A DNA stretch of 64,000 nucleotides from an uncultured Bacteroidales bacterium (GCA_947625885.1 CANQQA010000001.1:124001-188000); one strand, 5' to 3'. Numbered from the stretch's first letter, positions 43,059-52,380 are shown. Numbers and translations are program-made. Notes: generated by a model from the sequence alone, not told the origin.

Positions 43059-45152
43059 ATGAAGAGATTTATTTTCCTCGCAAGTCTGCTCATAACAGCA
43101 GTTTTGGGCAATGCGCAAATGCAAGATCCGGTTGATTGGAGTTTTTCCGTAACCGATGTATCGCAAACAGAAAAAGAGCTGCATTTCACAGCAAAAATCG
43201 ACGACGGGTGGCATATGTACGGGCTGCATATTCCCGAAGACGGACCGAACCCCACCTCTTTCACTTTCGCTGAAATAAACGGCGCGGAATTGGTCGGCGA
43301 CGTAACTTCGCCGTCGAAGTTGATTACCAAATACGACGAAACGTTCGGCATGGAGCTGAATTGGTACGAACACGAAGTAACATTCGTGCAGAAGATAAAA
43401 ATCACGGGCGAAACTTTCGCCGTGAAAGGCTATCTGCGCTACATGACGTGCAACGACCGGTCGTGCCTGCCCCCGACGACCGAAGATTTCGATTTTGCCG
43501 GAAAAGGCGTGGCAAAAGCTCAAACACCGCCGGCTGCCGCCCAGAAACCCATGAAAAAAACGGAGCCGAGCAAAACAACAGAGTTACCTGCAAAATTACC
43601 GGCAAAAGTTGAAAAGACCGAAACAGCCTCTCCCGAAAGCGAAAAGACGGTAACGCCTGCCGCAACACTTGTTCCGGCAGAGGAAATTCCGGCGGCAGTG
43701 TCCGAGCCGGAAACTGATTTGTGGACTCCGGTCATCGACAAACTGCAAGCTCGCGGAGAAACGACGGCTGCCGACGATACGTCGATGTGGTTTATCTTCT
43801 TCTCGGGATTTCTCGGCGGTCTGCTCGCATTGGTTACGCCCTGCGTATGGCCTATGATACCGATGACGGTAAGTTTCTTCCTGAAACGTTCGGGCAACCG
43901 GCGCCGCTCGATACGCGACGCCGTGATTTACGGGCTCGCCATTATCGTCATCTATGTAGGCTTGGGCTTGCTTATCACCGCCATATTCGGCGCGAGCGCA
44001 CTGAACAGTCTGGCGACGAATGCCGTGTTCAACATTCTTTTCTTTGCGCTTTTAGTGGTATTCGCCATATCGTTCTTCGGTGCGTTCGAACTGACGCTGC
44101 CGGCATCGTGGACGACGAAACTCGACAGCAAAGCCGACTCCACGAGCGGACTGTTGAGCATCTTCTTCATGGCATTCACACTGGTGCTGGTTTCGTTCTC
44201 GTGCACGGGTCCCATTATCGGCACGCTGCTGGTACAAGCTGCGTCTATGGGATTGACGGTAGGTCCGGCAATCGGTATGTTCGGGTTTGCACTGGCGCTT
44301 GCCATACCGTTTGCGGTGTTCGCCATCTTTCCGTCGATGTTGCAATCGCTGCCCCGCTCGGGCGGCTGGCTCAATTCGGTGAAAGTGGTCTTGGCATTCC
44401 TCGAATTGGCATTCGCACTGAAATTCCTCTCGGTTGCCGACTTGGTATACGGCTGGCATATTCTCGACCGCGAAACTTTCGTCTCCCTTTGGATTATCAT
44501 TTTCGCCCTGCTAGGCTTCTATCTGTTGGGCAAAATACGTTTCCCGCACGATAGCGAAACGACGCACGTTTCGGTGCCGCGCCTTTTCCTTGCCATGATT
44601 TCGCTGGCGTTTGCCGTGTATATGGTGCCGGGTCTTTGGGGGGCGCCGTTGAAATCGATCAGCGCCTTCGCTCCGCCTTTGACGACGCAGGATTTCAATC
44701 TGTACGAAGATGAAGTGCATGCCGCATTCACCGACTACGACGAGGGTATGGCTTATGCCAAGAAAGTGAACAAACCCGTATTGATAGATTTCTCGGGCTA
44801 CGGCTGCGTGAACTGCCGCAAAATGGAGGCTGCCGTGTGGACGGCTCCCGAAGTGAAAGAGGTTATCGAAAACGATTACATCTTGATAACGCTCATGGTC
44901 GATGACAAAACGCCGCTGCGCGAACCGGAAAAAATCGAAGAGTACGGCAAGACGCGCACGCTCTACACCATAGGCGACCGGTGGAGCTACCTGCAACGGC
45001 ACAAATTCGGAGCCAATGCACAGCCGTTCTACGTGCTGCTCGACACCGACGGAAATCCCGTAGGTCCCTCCTATTCTTACAAGGAAGATGTGCCCGCTTA
45101 TCTCAACTTCCTGAAAAACGGCGTCAAAGTTTTCCAAAACGAAAACAAGTAA
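43059..45152 (+). CDS. dsbD: Thiol:disulfide interchange protein DsbD
   Basis: This 697-residue protein has a signal peptide (about 1-20), an N-terminal immunoglobulin-like DsbD alpha domain (about 25-150, with Cys in MTCNDRSCLPP), and a low-complexity Pro/Ala/Glu/Lys linker (about 155-215). The CcdA-like membrane domain spans about 245-520 (GLLALVTPCVWPMIPMTVSFF has its first Cys; FSCTGPIIGTLL the second). The C-terminal thioredoxin-like domain carries C583-V-N-C586. It passes electrons from cytoplasmic thioredoxin to periplasmic thiols. A terminator follows at 45173. Confidence 0.95.
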   Translation: MKRFIFLASLLITAVLGNAQMQDPVDWSFSVTDVSQTEKELHFTAKIDDGWHMYGLHIPEDGPNPTSFTFAEINGAELVGDVTSPSKLITKYDETFGMELNWYEHEVTFVQKIKITGETFAVKGYLRYMTCNDRSCLPPTTEDFDFAGKGVAKAQTPPAAAQKPMKKTEPSKTTELPAKLPAKVEKTETASPESEKTVTPAATLVPAEEIPAAVSEPETDLWTPVIDKLQARGETTAADDTSMWFIFFSGFLGGLLALVTPCVWPMIPMTVSFFLKRSGNRRRSIRDAVIYGLAIIVIYVGLGLLITAIFGASALNSLATNAVFNILFFALLVVFAISFFGAFELTLPASWTTKLDSKADSTSGLLSIFFMAFTLVLVSFSCTGPIIGTLLVQAASMGLTVGPAIGMFGFALALAIPFAVFAIFPSMLQSLPRSGGWLNSVKVVLAFLELAFALKFLSVADLVYGWHILDRETFVSLWIIIFALLGFYLLGKIRFPHDSETTHVSVPRLFLAMISLAFAVYMVPGLWGAPLKSISAFAPPLTTQDFNLYEDEVHAAFTDYDEGMAYAKKVNKPVLIDFSGYGCVNCRKMEAAVWTAPEVKEVIENDYILITLMVDDKTPLREPEKIEEYGKTRTLYTIGDRWSYLQRHKFGANAQPFYVLLDTDGNPVGPSYSYKEDVPAYLNFLKNGVKVFQNENK

Positions 45153-45172
45153 CCGCCCCATACCGAAGACAA

Positions 45173-45214
45173 AACAGACCCGCACCGAAACTTTCGATGC
45201 GGGTCTGTTGTTTT
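45173..45214 (+). terminator. Intrinsic terminator of dsbD
   Basis: A 12-bp perfect stem (AACAGACCCGCA 45173-45184 / TGCGGGTCTGTT 45198-45209) is followed by GTTTT. Confidence 0.88.
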
Positions 45215-45241
45215 ACCTGCACTGACTAAATCATACGGCTT

Positions 45242-45700
45242 ATGAAAAATTTTTCCGTCCGGCTTCTACCGCTGCTGTTTTGCGGAATCGTGCTTTCGGG
45301 GTGCGACAAAAACGAGGACATCGCCCTTGAAAGTCTCCCGCAGGAGAGCCGCACGTTCATTTCGACTTATTTCGAAAATGCGTCGGCAAACCAAATCGAA
45401 AAGAAAAAAGAGGAACCGCGCTACCGCGTGGAACTGAATACGGGATTTACGCTTTACTTCTACGGCGAAGGGGGCTGTCAGTGCATCGACGGCAACGGAA
45501 GCGGCATACCGCAAGGCGCGGTGTATGCGCTGCTGCCCGGAAGCATCACGACATACGTGTATGCCAACTATCCCCAAACGACGATTACCCTTATCCGCAT
45601 CGAAGATTACGGCTACTATCTCGAACTGGGCACCCGTCCGGTCGTCGCGCTCAAATTCGACCGCGAAGGCGGTGTGATAACACTCACCTACCGCAGCTAA
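45242..45700 (+). CDS. Small PepSY-like (DUF2874-type) lipoprotein
   Basis: This 152-residue protein has a lipoprotein signal (MKNFSVRLLPLLFCGIVLSGC, Cys21, lipobox LSGC). The rest is a PepSY-like/DUF2874 pattern: LPQESRTFISTYFENASANQIEKKK, then YRVELNTGFTLYFYGEGGCQCIDG. Proteins of this kind are common in Bacteroidota envelopes without a proven role; inhibitor or chaperone roles have been proposed. The stop overlaps the converging folA stop by 4 bases. Confidence 0.75.
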   Translation: MKNFSVRLLPLLFCGIVLSGCDKNEDIALESLPQESRTFISTYFENASANQIEKKKEEPRYRVELNTGFTLYFYGEGGCQCIDGNGSGIPQGAVYALLPGSITTYVYANYPQTTITLIRIEDYGYYLELGTRPVVALKFDREGGVITLTYRS

Positions 45701-46191
45701 CGCCGCTCATAGGTAACGAAAGAATAGGGATAGACGTGCCGCTCGTCGGCAGGGAAATCCTCCCGTGCCGTCTCCTGCCACACCGTTTTGTCTATCGGCG
45801 GGAAAAAGGCGTCGGCATCGGGAAAGGCGTGGTGAATCTCTGTGATGTAAAGCCGGTCGGCTTGTGGCATAAACTGCCGGTACACGGTGGCGCCGCCGAT
45901 GATGAACAGCACCTCATCGGGCATTGCCAAATCCAAAGCCTCCTGCAACGAACGGCATACGGTAACGGTGTCGGGCAGCGCGTGCGGCTGCGAGGTGAGC
46001 ACGACGTTGCGCCGGCGGGGCAGCGCGCCGCCCGGAAGCGACTCGAATGTACGCCGCCCCATGACGATGGTATGGTCGAGGGTGAGCGACTTAAAATGTT
46101 TCAAATCGGCAGGCAGGTGGCACAACAGGTCGTTGTTGCGCCCGATAGCTCCGTCGGCAGCCACTGCGGCAATCAAGGATATTTTCGGCAT
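45697..46191 (-). CDS. folA: Dihydrofolate reductase
   Basis: This 164-residue enzyme makes tetrahydrofolate from dihydrofolate with NADPH. The start KISLIAAVAADGAIGRNNDLLCHLPADLKHFKSLTL holds the substrate-binding segment (WxLP in E. coli, here CHLP) and a conserved Asp. IVMGRRTFESL is the NADPH-binding stretch, and VLFIIGGATVYRQFMP the GG motif. It starts 10 bases after the thyA stop, so dihydrofolate made by ThyA is recycled by its operon partner. The 3' end overlaps the PepSY-like gene by 4 bases. Confidence 0.96.
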   Translation of the reverse strand: MPKISLIAAVAADGAIGRNNDLLCHLPADLKHFKSLTLDHTIVMGRRTFESLPGGALPRRRNVVLTSQPHALPDTVTVCRSLQEALDLAMPDEVLFIIGGATVYRQFMPQADRLYITEIHHAFPDADAFFPPIDKTVWQETAREDFPADERHVYPYSFVTYERR

Positions 46192-46201
46192 AGTTTGTTT
46201 T

Positions 46202-46996
46202 TCAAACGGCTACGACGCCTTTTATATGCGGGTGCGGGTCGTAATCGGTAAGGGTGAAATCTTCGTATTGGAAATCGAATATCGAACGCACTTCGGGATT
46301 GAGGTGCATATGTGGCAGCGGACGCGGCTCCCGCGTGAGCTGCAACCGCACCTGTTCGAGGTGGTTTTTGTAGATATGGGCGTCGCCGAGCGTGTGTACG
46401 AAGTCGCCGGCTTTCAGCCCCGTAACCTGCGCCATCATCATGAGAAGCAGCGCATACGAGGCGATGTTGAAGGGCACGCCCAAGAATATGTCGGCACTGC
46501 GCTGGTAGAGTTGCAGGCTGAGCCTCCCGTTGGCGACGTAGAATTGAAAGAAGGCGTGGCAGGGCGGCAGATTCATGCGCGAGAGGTCGGCGACATTCCA
46601 CGAGCTGACGATGATGCGGCGCGAGTCGGGATTGTTTTTGATAGTTTCCACCGCCTCCGTTATCTGGTCGATATGCCCGCCGTCGTAGTCAGGCCACGAG
46701 CGCCACTGGTAGCCGTAAATGTGTCCGAGGCTGCCGTCGGGGTCTGCCCACTCGTTCCAGATGCGCACGCCGTTGTCCTGCAAATACTTCACGTTGGTGT
46801 CGCCTTTGAGAAACCACAGCAGTTCGTAAATAATGGATTTGAGGTGCAGTTTTTTGGTGGTCAGCAGAGGAAACCCGTCGTCGAGGTTGAATCGCATCTG
46901 ATGCCCGAACACGCTGATAGTGCCCGTGCCCGTGCGGTCGTTTTTCTCCGTACCCTCATCGAGTACCCGTTGCAAAAGTTCGAGATATTGTTTCAT
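46202..46996 (-). CDS. thyA: Thymidylate synthase
   Basis: This 264-residue enzyme has the same length as E. coli ThyA. It methylates dUMP to dTMP using methylene-tetrahydrofolate. Catalytic Cys146 lies in [28 protein letters not shown], the nucleotide loop [11 protein letters not shown], and [20 protein letters not shown] also match. The start at 46996 was chosen because homology begins at MKQYLELL and longer in-frame extension runs into rsgA. folA follows immediately. Confidence 0.98.
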   Translation of the reverse strand: MKQYLELLQRVLDEGTEKNDRTGTGTISVFGHQMRFNLDDGFPLLTTKKLHLKSIIYELLWFLKGDTNVKYLQDNGVRIWNEWADPDGSLGHIYGYQWRSWPDYDGGHIDQITEAVETIKNNPDSRRIIVSSWNVADLSRMNLPPCHAFFQFYVANGRLSLQLYQRSADIFLGVPFNIASYALLLMMMAQVTGLKAGDFVHTLGDAHIYKNHLEQVRLQLTREPRPLPHMHLNPEVRSIFDFQYEDFTLTDYDPHPHIKGVVAV

Positions 46997-47007
46997 GTTC
47001 AATACGG

Positions 47008-47943
47008 TTAATAGCCCGCGCGGTATTTTCCGTCGGTGCTGTCGTCGATAATGCTCAAATAACTGGCATAGCGCGAGCGGCTGATGCGCTGCTCGTCCAA
47101 CGCCGCCAAGACGGCGCAACCCGGCTCGTGCCGGTGGGTGCAGTTGCTGAAACGGCAATCGTGCGCGAAGCGGAATATTTCGGGAAAGAAATGCGCCACT
47201 TCTTCGGGGGCGAAGTCTATCGTGCCGAATCCCTTGACGCCGGGCGTGTCGATGATGTAGCCGCCTTCGGGCAGCGGGAACATTTCGGAAAAGGTGGTGG
47301 TGTGCATACCTTTGTGGTGCGTCGCCGATATTTCGCCGGTTTTCAGGTGCAGGTCGGGCAAAAGGGCGTTGATAAGGGTCGATTTGCCGACACCCGAATT
47401 GCCTGCCACCAGCGTGATTTTTCCCGCCAGCAGCGCCCGAACGGCGTCGATGCCCTCGCCCGTCGCCGCCGACACGGAATGGCATTCGTACCCGATATAG
47501 GTATATAGGTCGGAAAAACCTTTCAGCAGCTCGGCGTCGTCGCCGGTATAGAGGTCTGTTTTGTTGAATATCAGTTTCACCGGCACGCGGTAGGCTTCGG
47601 CGGTCGCCAGAAAACGGTCGATGAATATCGGATTGGTCTGCGGAAAATCGACGGTAACGACCAACAGCGCCTGATCGAGGTTGGCAGCCAGAATGTGGGT
47701 CTCTTTGGAGAGGTTCGACGCCTTGCGCACGATATAGTTGTCGCGCTCCTCGATGTCGGTGATGAAGGTGATGCCTTCGCGGTTTTCCTCGATATACACG
47801 CGGTCGCCTACGGCTACGGGGTTGGTGCTGCGTATGCCTTTCAGGCGGAAGTTCCCTTTGATTTTGCATTCGACAAGCGCCCCGTCGTCGGTACGCACCG
47901 CATACCGACTGCCCGTGTTTTTTATGACCAATCCGTGCCGCAT
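47008..47943 (-). CDS. rsgA: Ribosome small subunit-dependent GTPase A
   Basis: This 311-residue circularly permuted GTPase acts in late 30S maturation. The order of motifs is permuted as expected: G4 FNKTD (about residue 125), then G1 GNSGVGKST (about 180), then G3 DTPGVKGFG. An N-terminal OB-fold and a C-terminal zinc-binding segment [18 protein letters not shown] complete the family. It lies 11 bases upstream of thyA and downstream of the frr terminator. Confidence 0.96.
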   Translation of the reverse strand: MRHGLVIKNTGSRYAVRTDDGALVECKIKGNFRLKGIRSTNPVAVGDRVYIEENREGITFITDIEERDNYIVRKASNLSKETHILAANLDQALLVVTVDFPQTNPIFIDRFLATAEAYRVPVKLIFNKTDLYTGDDAELLKGFSDLYTYIGYECHSVSAATGEGIDAVRALLAGKITLVAGNSGVGKSTLINALLPDLHLKTGEISATHHKGMHTTTFSEMFPLPEGGYIIDTPGVKGFGTIDFAPEEVAHFFPEIFRFAHDCRFSNCTHRHEPGCAVLAALDEQRISRSRYASYLSIIDDSTDGKYRAGY

Positions 47944-47955
47944 ATCGTTTCCGTG

Positions 47956-47999
47956 AAAAAAGAAAGCCGCTCCGCCGCTGTCGGGTGGAACGGGCTTTC
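47956..47999 (-). terminator. Terminator downstream of frr
   Basis: On the minus strand, GAAAGCC and GGCTTTC (47993-47999 and 47962-47968) form a 7-bp closing stem with a G+C-rich interior, followed by T6. It separates frr from rsgA. Confidence 0.75.
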
Positions 48000-48009
48000 G
48001 ATTCCGATT

Positions 48010-48570
48010 TTATACGGTAAGTATCTCTTTTTCCTTGGCGGCAAAGATTTCGTCGATTTTCTTGATGTATTTGTCGTGAATCTTCTGCACTTCGTTTTCG
48101 CCGTCTTTTTCCACGTCTTCGGGCATACCGTCTTTAATGGCTTTTTTCAAACCTTCGATAGCGGCCCGACGGGCGTTGCGCACGCTTACTTTGGCATTTT
48201 CGGCTTCCTGTTTCGCCTGCTTCACCAGATTTTTGCGGCGCTCTTCGGTAAGCGGCGGCAGACGCAGGTAGATGACTTCGCCGTTGTTTTCGGGGGTAAT
48301 GCCTATTTCCGAATTTTGCAGGGCGCGCTCCACTTCTTTGAGCATGGATTTTTCCCACGGCTGTATGGCAATGGTTTTGGCATCGGGCGTAGATACGGTG
48401 GCAACATTGCTTATGGTTACCTTGCTGCCGTAATAATCTACGCGCACGGGGTCGAGAATGCGCGGGTTTGCCTTTCCGGCGCGTATCGATGCCAGTGCGT
48501 CGTCGAGGAAAGAGACACTGAGGGTCATTTTTTCTTCGGCATCGTTGAGGTAAGTCTTAACGTCTGTCAT
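48010..48570 (-). CDS. frr: Ribosome recycling factor
   Basis: This 186-residue protein splits post-termination ribosomes with EF-G. It has the all-alpha plus beta domain pattern of [65 protein letters not shown]. Length matches the family (185). pyrH lies upstream on the same strand (the classical pyrH-frr pair). A promoter box lies between them, so frr can also be transcribed alone. Its leader is shared with mce (see the repeat at 48567). Confidence 0.97.
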   Translation of the reverse strand: MTDVKTYLNDAEEKMTLSVSFLDDALASIRAGKANPRILDPVRVDYYGSKVTISNVATVSTPDAKTIAIQPWEKSMLKEVERALQNSEIGITPENNGEVIYLRLPPLTEERRKNLVKQAKQEAENAKVSVRNARRAAIEGLKKAIKDGMPEDVEKDGENEVQKIHDKYIKKIDEIFAAKEKEILTV

Positions 48571-48586
48571 AGCGTATAGATTTTTT
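48567..48586 (-). repeat. 20-bp leader element shared with mce (copy 1)
   Basis: TCATAGCGTATAGATTTTTT on the plus strand is identical to 56959-56978. On the minus strand it is A-rich leader plus the start codon of frr. It lies just downstream of a TATCTTTG box. Confidence 0.8.
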
Positions 48587-48599
48587 GTTTTCGAGATAA

Positions 48600-48607
48600 C
48601 AAAGATA
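48600..48607 (-). promoter_or_regulatory. -7 promoter box of frr
   Basis: TATCTTTG on the minus strand, 29 bases upstream of the frr ATG, matches TAnnTTTG. No clear -33 box. Confidence 0.6.
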
Positions 48608-48641
48608 ATTTATTTTATCGAATCGGCAGCACGCCGCCGAC

Positions 48642-49349
48642 TCAATATACGAGCGTTCCGATATTTTCGCCGTTCATCACCTTGCGGAGGTTGCCGACGG
48701 TGTCCATATCGAACACGATGATAGGCAGATGATTCTCTTTGCAGAGGGTGGTGGCGGTAAGGTCCATGACTTTCAGTCCGCGATTGTAGATTTCGTCGTA
48801 ACTGATTTTGTCGAACTTCACTGCCGAAGGGTCTTTTTCGGGGTCGGCGGTGTAGATGCCATCGACGCGCGTGCCTTTGAGCATCACTTCGGCGCCGACT
48901 TCCACGCCGCGCAATGCCGATGCGGTGTCGGTGGTGAAGAACGGATTTCCCGTGCCGCCCGATATGATGACGATTTCGCCGCGCGACAGCGACTCGATGG
49001 CGCGTGCAGGGCTGTAATGTTCGCCTATGGGGTGCATGGGTACGGCGGTATATACGCGGGCTTTCTGCCCGAGCGTTTCGAGGGCGGAGCTTAGCGCCAG
49101 ACTGTTGATGACGGTTGCCAGCATACCCATTTGGTCGCCCTTCACGCGGTCGAATCCTTTTGAGGCGCCGCTCAGTCCGCGAAAAATGTTACCGCCGCCG
49201 ATGACAATGGCTATCTCCACTCCCATGCCGGCTATCTCCTTTATCTGCGCGGCATACTCCTGCAAACGCACTTCGTCGATGCCGTACTGCTTTTTACCCA
49301 TCAGGCTCTCACCGCTGAGTTTCAATAATATTCTTTTATATTGTGCCAT
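48642..49349 (-). CDS. pyrH: UMP kinase
   Basis: This 235-residue hexameric amino-acid-kinase-fold enzyme phosphorylates UMP to UDP. Signatures are RILLKLSGESLMG at the start, IVIGGGNIFRG, VKGDQMGMLATVINSLAL, and the C-terminal DLTATTLCKENHLPIIVFDM. It precedes frr by 71 bases. A full promoter pair is upstream at 49376-49405. Confidence 0.97.
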   Translation of the reverse strand: MAQYKRILLKLSGESLMGKKQYGIDEVRLQEYAAQIKEIAGMGVEIAIVIGGGNIFRGLSGASKGFDRVKGDQMGMLATVINSLALSSALETLGQKARVYTAVPMHPIGEHYSPARAIESLSRGEIVIISGGTGNPFFTTDTASALRGVEVGAEVMLKGTRVDGIYTADPEKDPSAVKFDKISYDEIYNRGLKVMDLTATTLCKENHLPIIVFDMDTVGNLRKVMNGENIGTLVY

Positions 49350-49375
49350 ATCCGTTTATTGTTTCACGTTATCTG

Positions 49376-49405
49376 CAAAGATAAAAATTAAAAACGGAAT
49401 TACAA
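49376..49405 (-). promoter_or_regulatory. Promoter of pyrH
   Basis: On the minus strand, TTG (49403-49405), 19 bases, then TATCTTTG (49376-49383), 26 bases before the ATG. Close match to the phylum consensus. Confidence 0.75.
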
Positions 49406-49539
49406 TAGCCCTACCCCAACTTCCGTACTCTCGATTTTTCTCGGACGCTCTACATTTTCTTTTTTTATTCACCGTCGGCACACGCGCTGCGAATAAGAAA
49501 ATAAAATCTACAATAGACCGGCATATTACGAATTTTTTG

Positions 49540-49547
49540 TATTTTTG
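49540..49547 (+). promoter_or_regulatory. -7 promoter box of the A+T-rich island
   Basis: TATTTTTG lies about 50 bases before the first island gene and matches TAnnTTTG. In such A+T-rich DNA chance matches are more likely. Confidence 0.45.
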
Positions 49548-49596
49548 TATCTTGATTGAAGATAAGACTCTATTTTGAAATAATTTATAAAAAGTG

Positions 49597-50151
49597 ATGG
49601 TTATGTATAAACACATTTTATTAACTATTGCAATGGTAATGGCTGTTAATTTAAACATCTATTCCCAGCAAAGATTACAGCATCTTATAAATGAATTTAA
49701 ATCATCTATAGAGTTACCAGAATATTATAAAGGGAAACAACTAGAAACTCTAACTCCAAATGAAGTACGAAATATGAATATTGAAAATGGCATTTTAACT
49801 TTTCAATACACTTTTGGGAAAATATCCCCCCTCAACTACTATTCTATCAAAATAGATTTAAGAAAAGTAGAAACTAAAAAAGGAATAGAATGTGATTACA
49901 ATGCTTGGTTTGCAGGAAGTATTGTTGTTTGTATAACAAGAAATGAGGGGACAGAAACTATATTGGTGGATTGGTTCCCTTTTTCCTGTAAATCAGAAAG
50001 TATGAGAGATCGGATATATAATGAATTAGTATCTATGCAAGCCCCTTTTAAACCACAAACAAAAACAGTTTCTCAAACAAACCGCAAAAAAACAGATTTA
50101 CAAACTCGCTCAGTTTCAAAAAAATCAAAATCGGGTAAATATGCACAATAA
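49597..50151 (+). CDS. Hypothetical secreted protein of the A+T-rich island
   Basis: This protein of about 184 residues has an N-terminal signal peptide (MYKHILLTIAMVMAVNLNIYSQQ). Next is a soluble region with alternating hydrophobic residues suggesting beta-strands (GILTFQYTFGKISPLNYYSIKIDL, AGSIVVCITRNEGTETILVDWFPFSC), then a basic, Lys/Thr/Ser-rich C terminus (about 140-184). I recognise no family. The start could be ATG 49597 or 49603 (or GTG 49594). The next gene overlaps its end by 11 bases, so they are probably co-translated. Codon use is far more A+T-rich than the flanks. Confidence 0.7.
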   Translation: MVMYKHILLTIAMVMAVNLNIYSQQRLQHLINEFKSSIELPEYYKGKQLETLTPNEVRNMNIENGILTFQYTFGKISPLNYYSIKIDLRKVETKKGIECDYNAWFAGSIVVCITRNEGTETILVDWFPFSCKSESMRDRIYNELVSMQAPFKPQTKTVSQTNRKKTDLQTRSVSKKSKSGKYAQ

Positions 50152-51436
50152 AATTCTCTATATACTTTTGTTGTTTATGATCTGTTTGGTATCATGTAAC
50201 AACGGAAATATCGCATCTAAACACTCCATGCCTATTGTTGAATTTTTATCTGATACATTGTTAATTGATAATGTATACAATAAAAATATCTCCATATCTG
50301 TAGAAAATGAAAATGTAATGTCTTTCAATGGAAGAGAGAAATTGATATCTATATCACTGCTTGATGTTGTAAGAAAATGTAAAGATAAGCGTGAAACCGC
50401 TTTACGGGCTTTAAAGAATAATAATGTATTGCAAATTAAAGTCGTTATAAAAAACGAAATTGATACAATCTACAATTACAATATATCACCTATTTATGAT
50501 GAAGACAACGCATTCTCAATTTCAGGACAATGTGCTCCATTAACATCCAAATTTTCTAACTCGACACAAACTGTTGATATTAAAAAGTGGTTATTTCGAA
50601 AAAAAGAACATTTGGATAACGAAAACATTCATGTATTATGCAGGTTAGTTAATCAATTATCCAGAACTAACACAATAGAATATGTAACAAATTCTATTAT
50701 CCCTGTAATTCATAGTTTCTCCGGGCTGAAATACAAAGTAAACTCTTCAATTACAGCAGATTATTATGTGTTGTACGCTTGCTCTTCCACAAAAGAAATT
50801 GATGAATTTATAGAAGATATTATATCCAACGATTTTGACCTATGTGTAAGAACACTTAATGAAGAAATGGACTGTTATCGACAATCTGAAAGTAATGGAT
50901 ATAAATGTATCTGTTTGATTGCCATAAACAGTGATTGGAGTTACAAAATACAACCATTAGGACTTATAGTCATAGATAATTTAGCTCCTGTTACTGATAT
51001 ATTTTCATATGTTAATAGTAATGCCGTTTCAAGCCTTTCTTTCCCGAATAATGTATCGGTTCTATTCCCCTCTAACATACCACAAATTGATGGATTTTGC
51101 AATGTTAAAGTTGTTTATTGGGCTGGAAGTGGTATAAGTTGTAATTGCACTTTTTCTATTGACTTTTCTGGTGATATAAAATCGGTTGTTATTCACCGTA
51201 GAAATAAATTAGCTAAATATCTTACTACAGAAAAAAAGACAATAGAATTAAATAAGGTAAGTGTACCATATATATTTACATATGAATTACATCTAGATGA
51301 TGGCGATAACTTTATACCTATTACAATTTATGATTATCACGGTAACAAGACTGATTATAAAATTAATATTAGGGCGGAATTTGTATATAGAGATTCTCCT
51401 GATATAAATATTGATAATAATATAGATATATATTAA
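50141..51436 (+). CDS. Hypothetical lipoprotein of the A+T-rich island
   Basis: This 431-residue protein has a lipoprotein signal (MHNKILYILLLFMICLVSC, Cys19, lipobox LVSC) followed by NNGN. The body is largely beta-type with several Cys (positions around CKDK, GQCAPL, CRLVNQL, YACSS, CYRQSESNGYKCICL, CNCTF). A C-terminal Ig-like region is suggested by LNKVSVPYIFTYELHLDDGDNFIPITIYDYHGNKTDYKINIRAEF. I do not recognise the family. It would sit in the periplasm or on the outer membrane. It overlaps the secreted-protein gene upstream and precedes the DUF2971 gene by 29 bases. Confidence 0.72.
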   Translation: MHNKILYILLLFMICLVSCNNGNIASKHSMPIVEFLSDTLLIDNVYNKNISISVENENVMSFNGREKLISISLLDVVRKCKDKRETALRALKNNNVLQIKVVIKNEIDTIYNYNISPIYDEDNAFSISGQCAPLTSKFSNSTQTVDIKKWLFRKKEHLDNENIHVLCRLVNQLSRTNTIEYVTNSIIPVIHSFSGLKYKVNSSITADYYVLYACSSTKEIDEFIEDIISNDFDLCVRTLNEEMDCYRQSESNGYKCICLIAINSDWSYKIQPLGLIVIDNLAPVTDIFSYVNSNAVSSLSFPNNVSVLFPSNIPQIDGFCNVKVVYWAGSGISCNCTFSIDFSGDIKSVVIHRRNKLAKYLTTEKKTIELNKVSVPYIFTYELHLDDGDNFIPITIYDYHGNKTDYKINIRAEFVYRDSPDINIDNNIDIY

Positions 51437-51465
51437 CTACTTTTTAGCCATTATGGAATATCAAA

Positions 51466-52223
51466 ATGAATATAAATAGCTCAAAAATTCACTATCCCAA
51501 AATATTATATAAATATCGAGATTGGGACAATGAGTTACATAAGAAAGTTCTTTTAGAAAACAAATTATATTTGGCTTCCCCTAAAGATTTTGAGGATATA
51601 TTTGATTGTAACCTCCCTGAGAAATTTCCACGAAAGGATGAATTATATAATTTCTTTATCGATAAAGCAAAAAAAATCCGTCTTGGTCAAGACAAGTGCG
51701 TCGAAAATTTGCAAGAAATTGGTGCAAGAAATCGCCTTTAGCAAATCCTGAATTGCGTTCAACTTTAATTAATAATATTCATCAAGAATTCAATTCTCGT
51801 TTTGGGGTATTAAGCATGACTGCAGACTGCAATAATGATGTGATGTGGTGTAAATATGCGAACAATCATCAAGGTATTTGTATTGGATTTGATACTAGTT
51901 TGCTTTTCAAATATGTTGGAGGTGGTGGCAAAGTTCAATATGTTAAGGAACTCCCTCCTATAGACTTTGCAAAAGATGATTTCAAATCAAAACATACCAA
52001 GAATATATTTTATAAGGAGGAGAAATGGAGTTTTGAAAAAGAGTATAGATTGCATAAAATGTGGAATCATAATGTAACAAATGATGAGCGAAATATAGAA
52101 TTACCCAATAATTGTATAGTAAAAATTATTTTAGGAAAAAATATGACACTTCATATGAAAGACGAAATTAAAAAGTTAGCCAAGACTAAATATCCAAATG
52201 CGGAGATTATAGAAAATAACTAA
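51466..52223 (+). pseudogene. DUF2971 family gene, interrupted by a -1-type frameshift
   Basis: Two overlapping frames encode the two halves of one DUF2971 protein. The first (51466-51741) has YPKILYKYRDWDNELHKKVLLENKLYLASPKDFEDIFDCN. The second (open in its frame past 51677, to the stop at 52221-52223) has RFGVLSMTADCNNDVMWCKYANNHQGICIGFD and EEKWSFEKEYRLHK, in the order usual for the family. Joined, they would give about 250 residues, near normal. The shift must lie between the A8 run at 51669-51676 and the first-frame stop at 51739. It may be a pseudogene, a phase-variable or programmed slip, or an assembly error. DUF2971 has no agreed function. Confidence 0.75.
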
Positions 52224-52253
52224 GCTTTCAAACAAATGAGAACAGAAAACAAT

Positions 52254-52283
52254 GCCCTACCATTCATTATTGAATGGTAGGGC
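52254..52283 (+). terminator. Hairpin terminator closing the A+T-rich island
   Basis: A perfect 13-bp stem (GCCCTACCATTCA 52254-52266 / TGAATGGTAGGGC 52271-52283) with TTAT loop stands 30 bases after the DUF2971 stop. The T-rich tract after it is short and interrupted (GTTAGTATTTT). Confidence 0.75.
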
Positions 52284-52380
52284 GTTAGTATTTTCCAAAG
52301 TTATATATTTATCCCCACAAATAAACAAATCAAGATACTGTTCCAAAGTTACAGAAAGGTTTTGCAAAACGGCAAGGGTA

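Noticed and set aside
46997-47869. Upstream extension of thyA through rsgA
   Set aside because: Homology to ThyA begins at 46996, and the extension lies within the certain rsgA gene in another frame.
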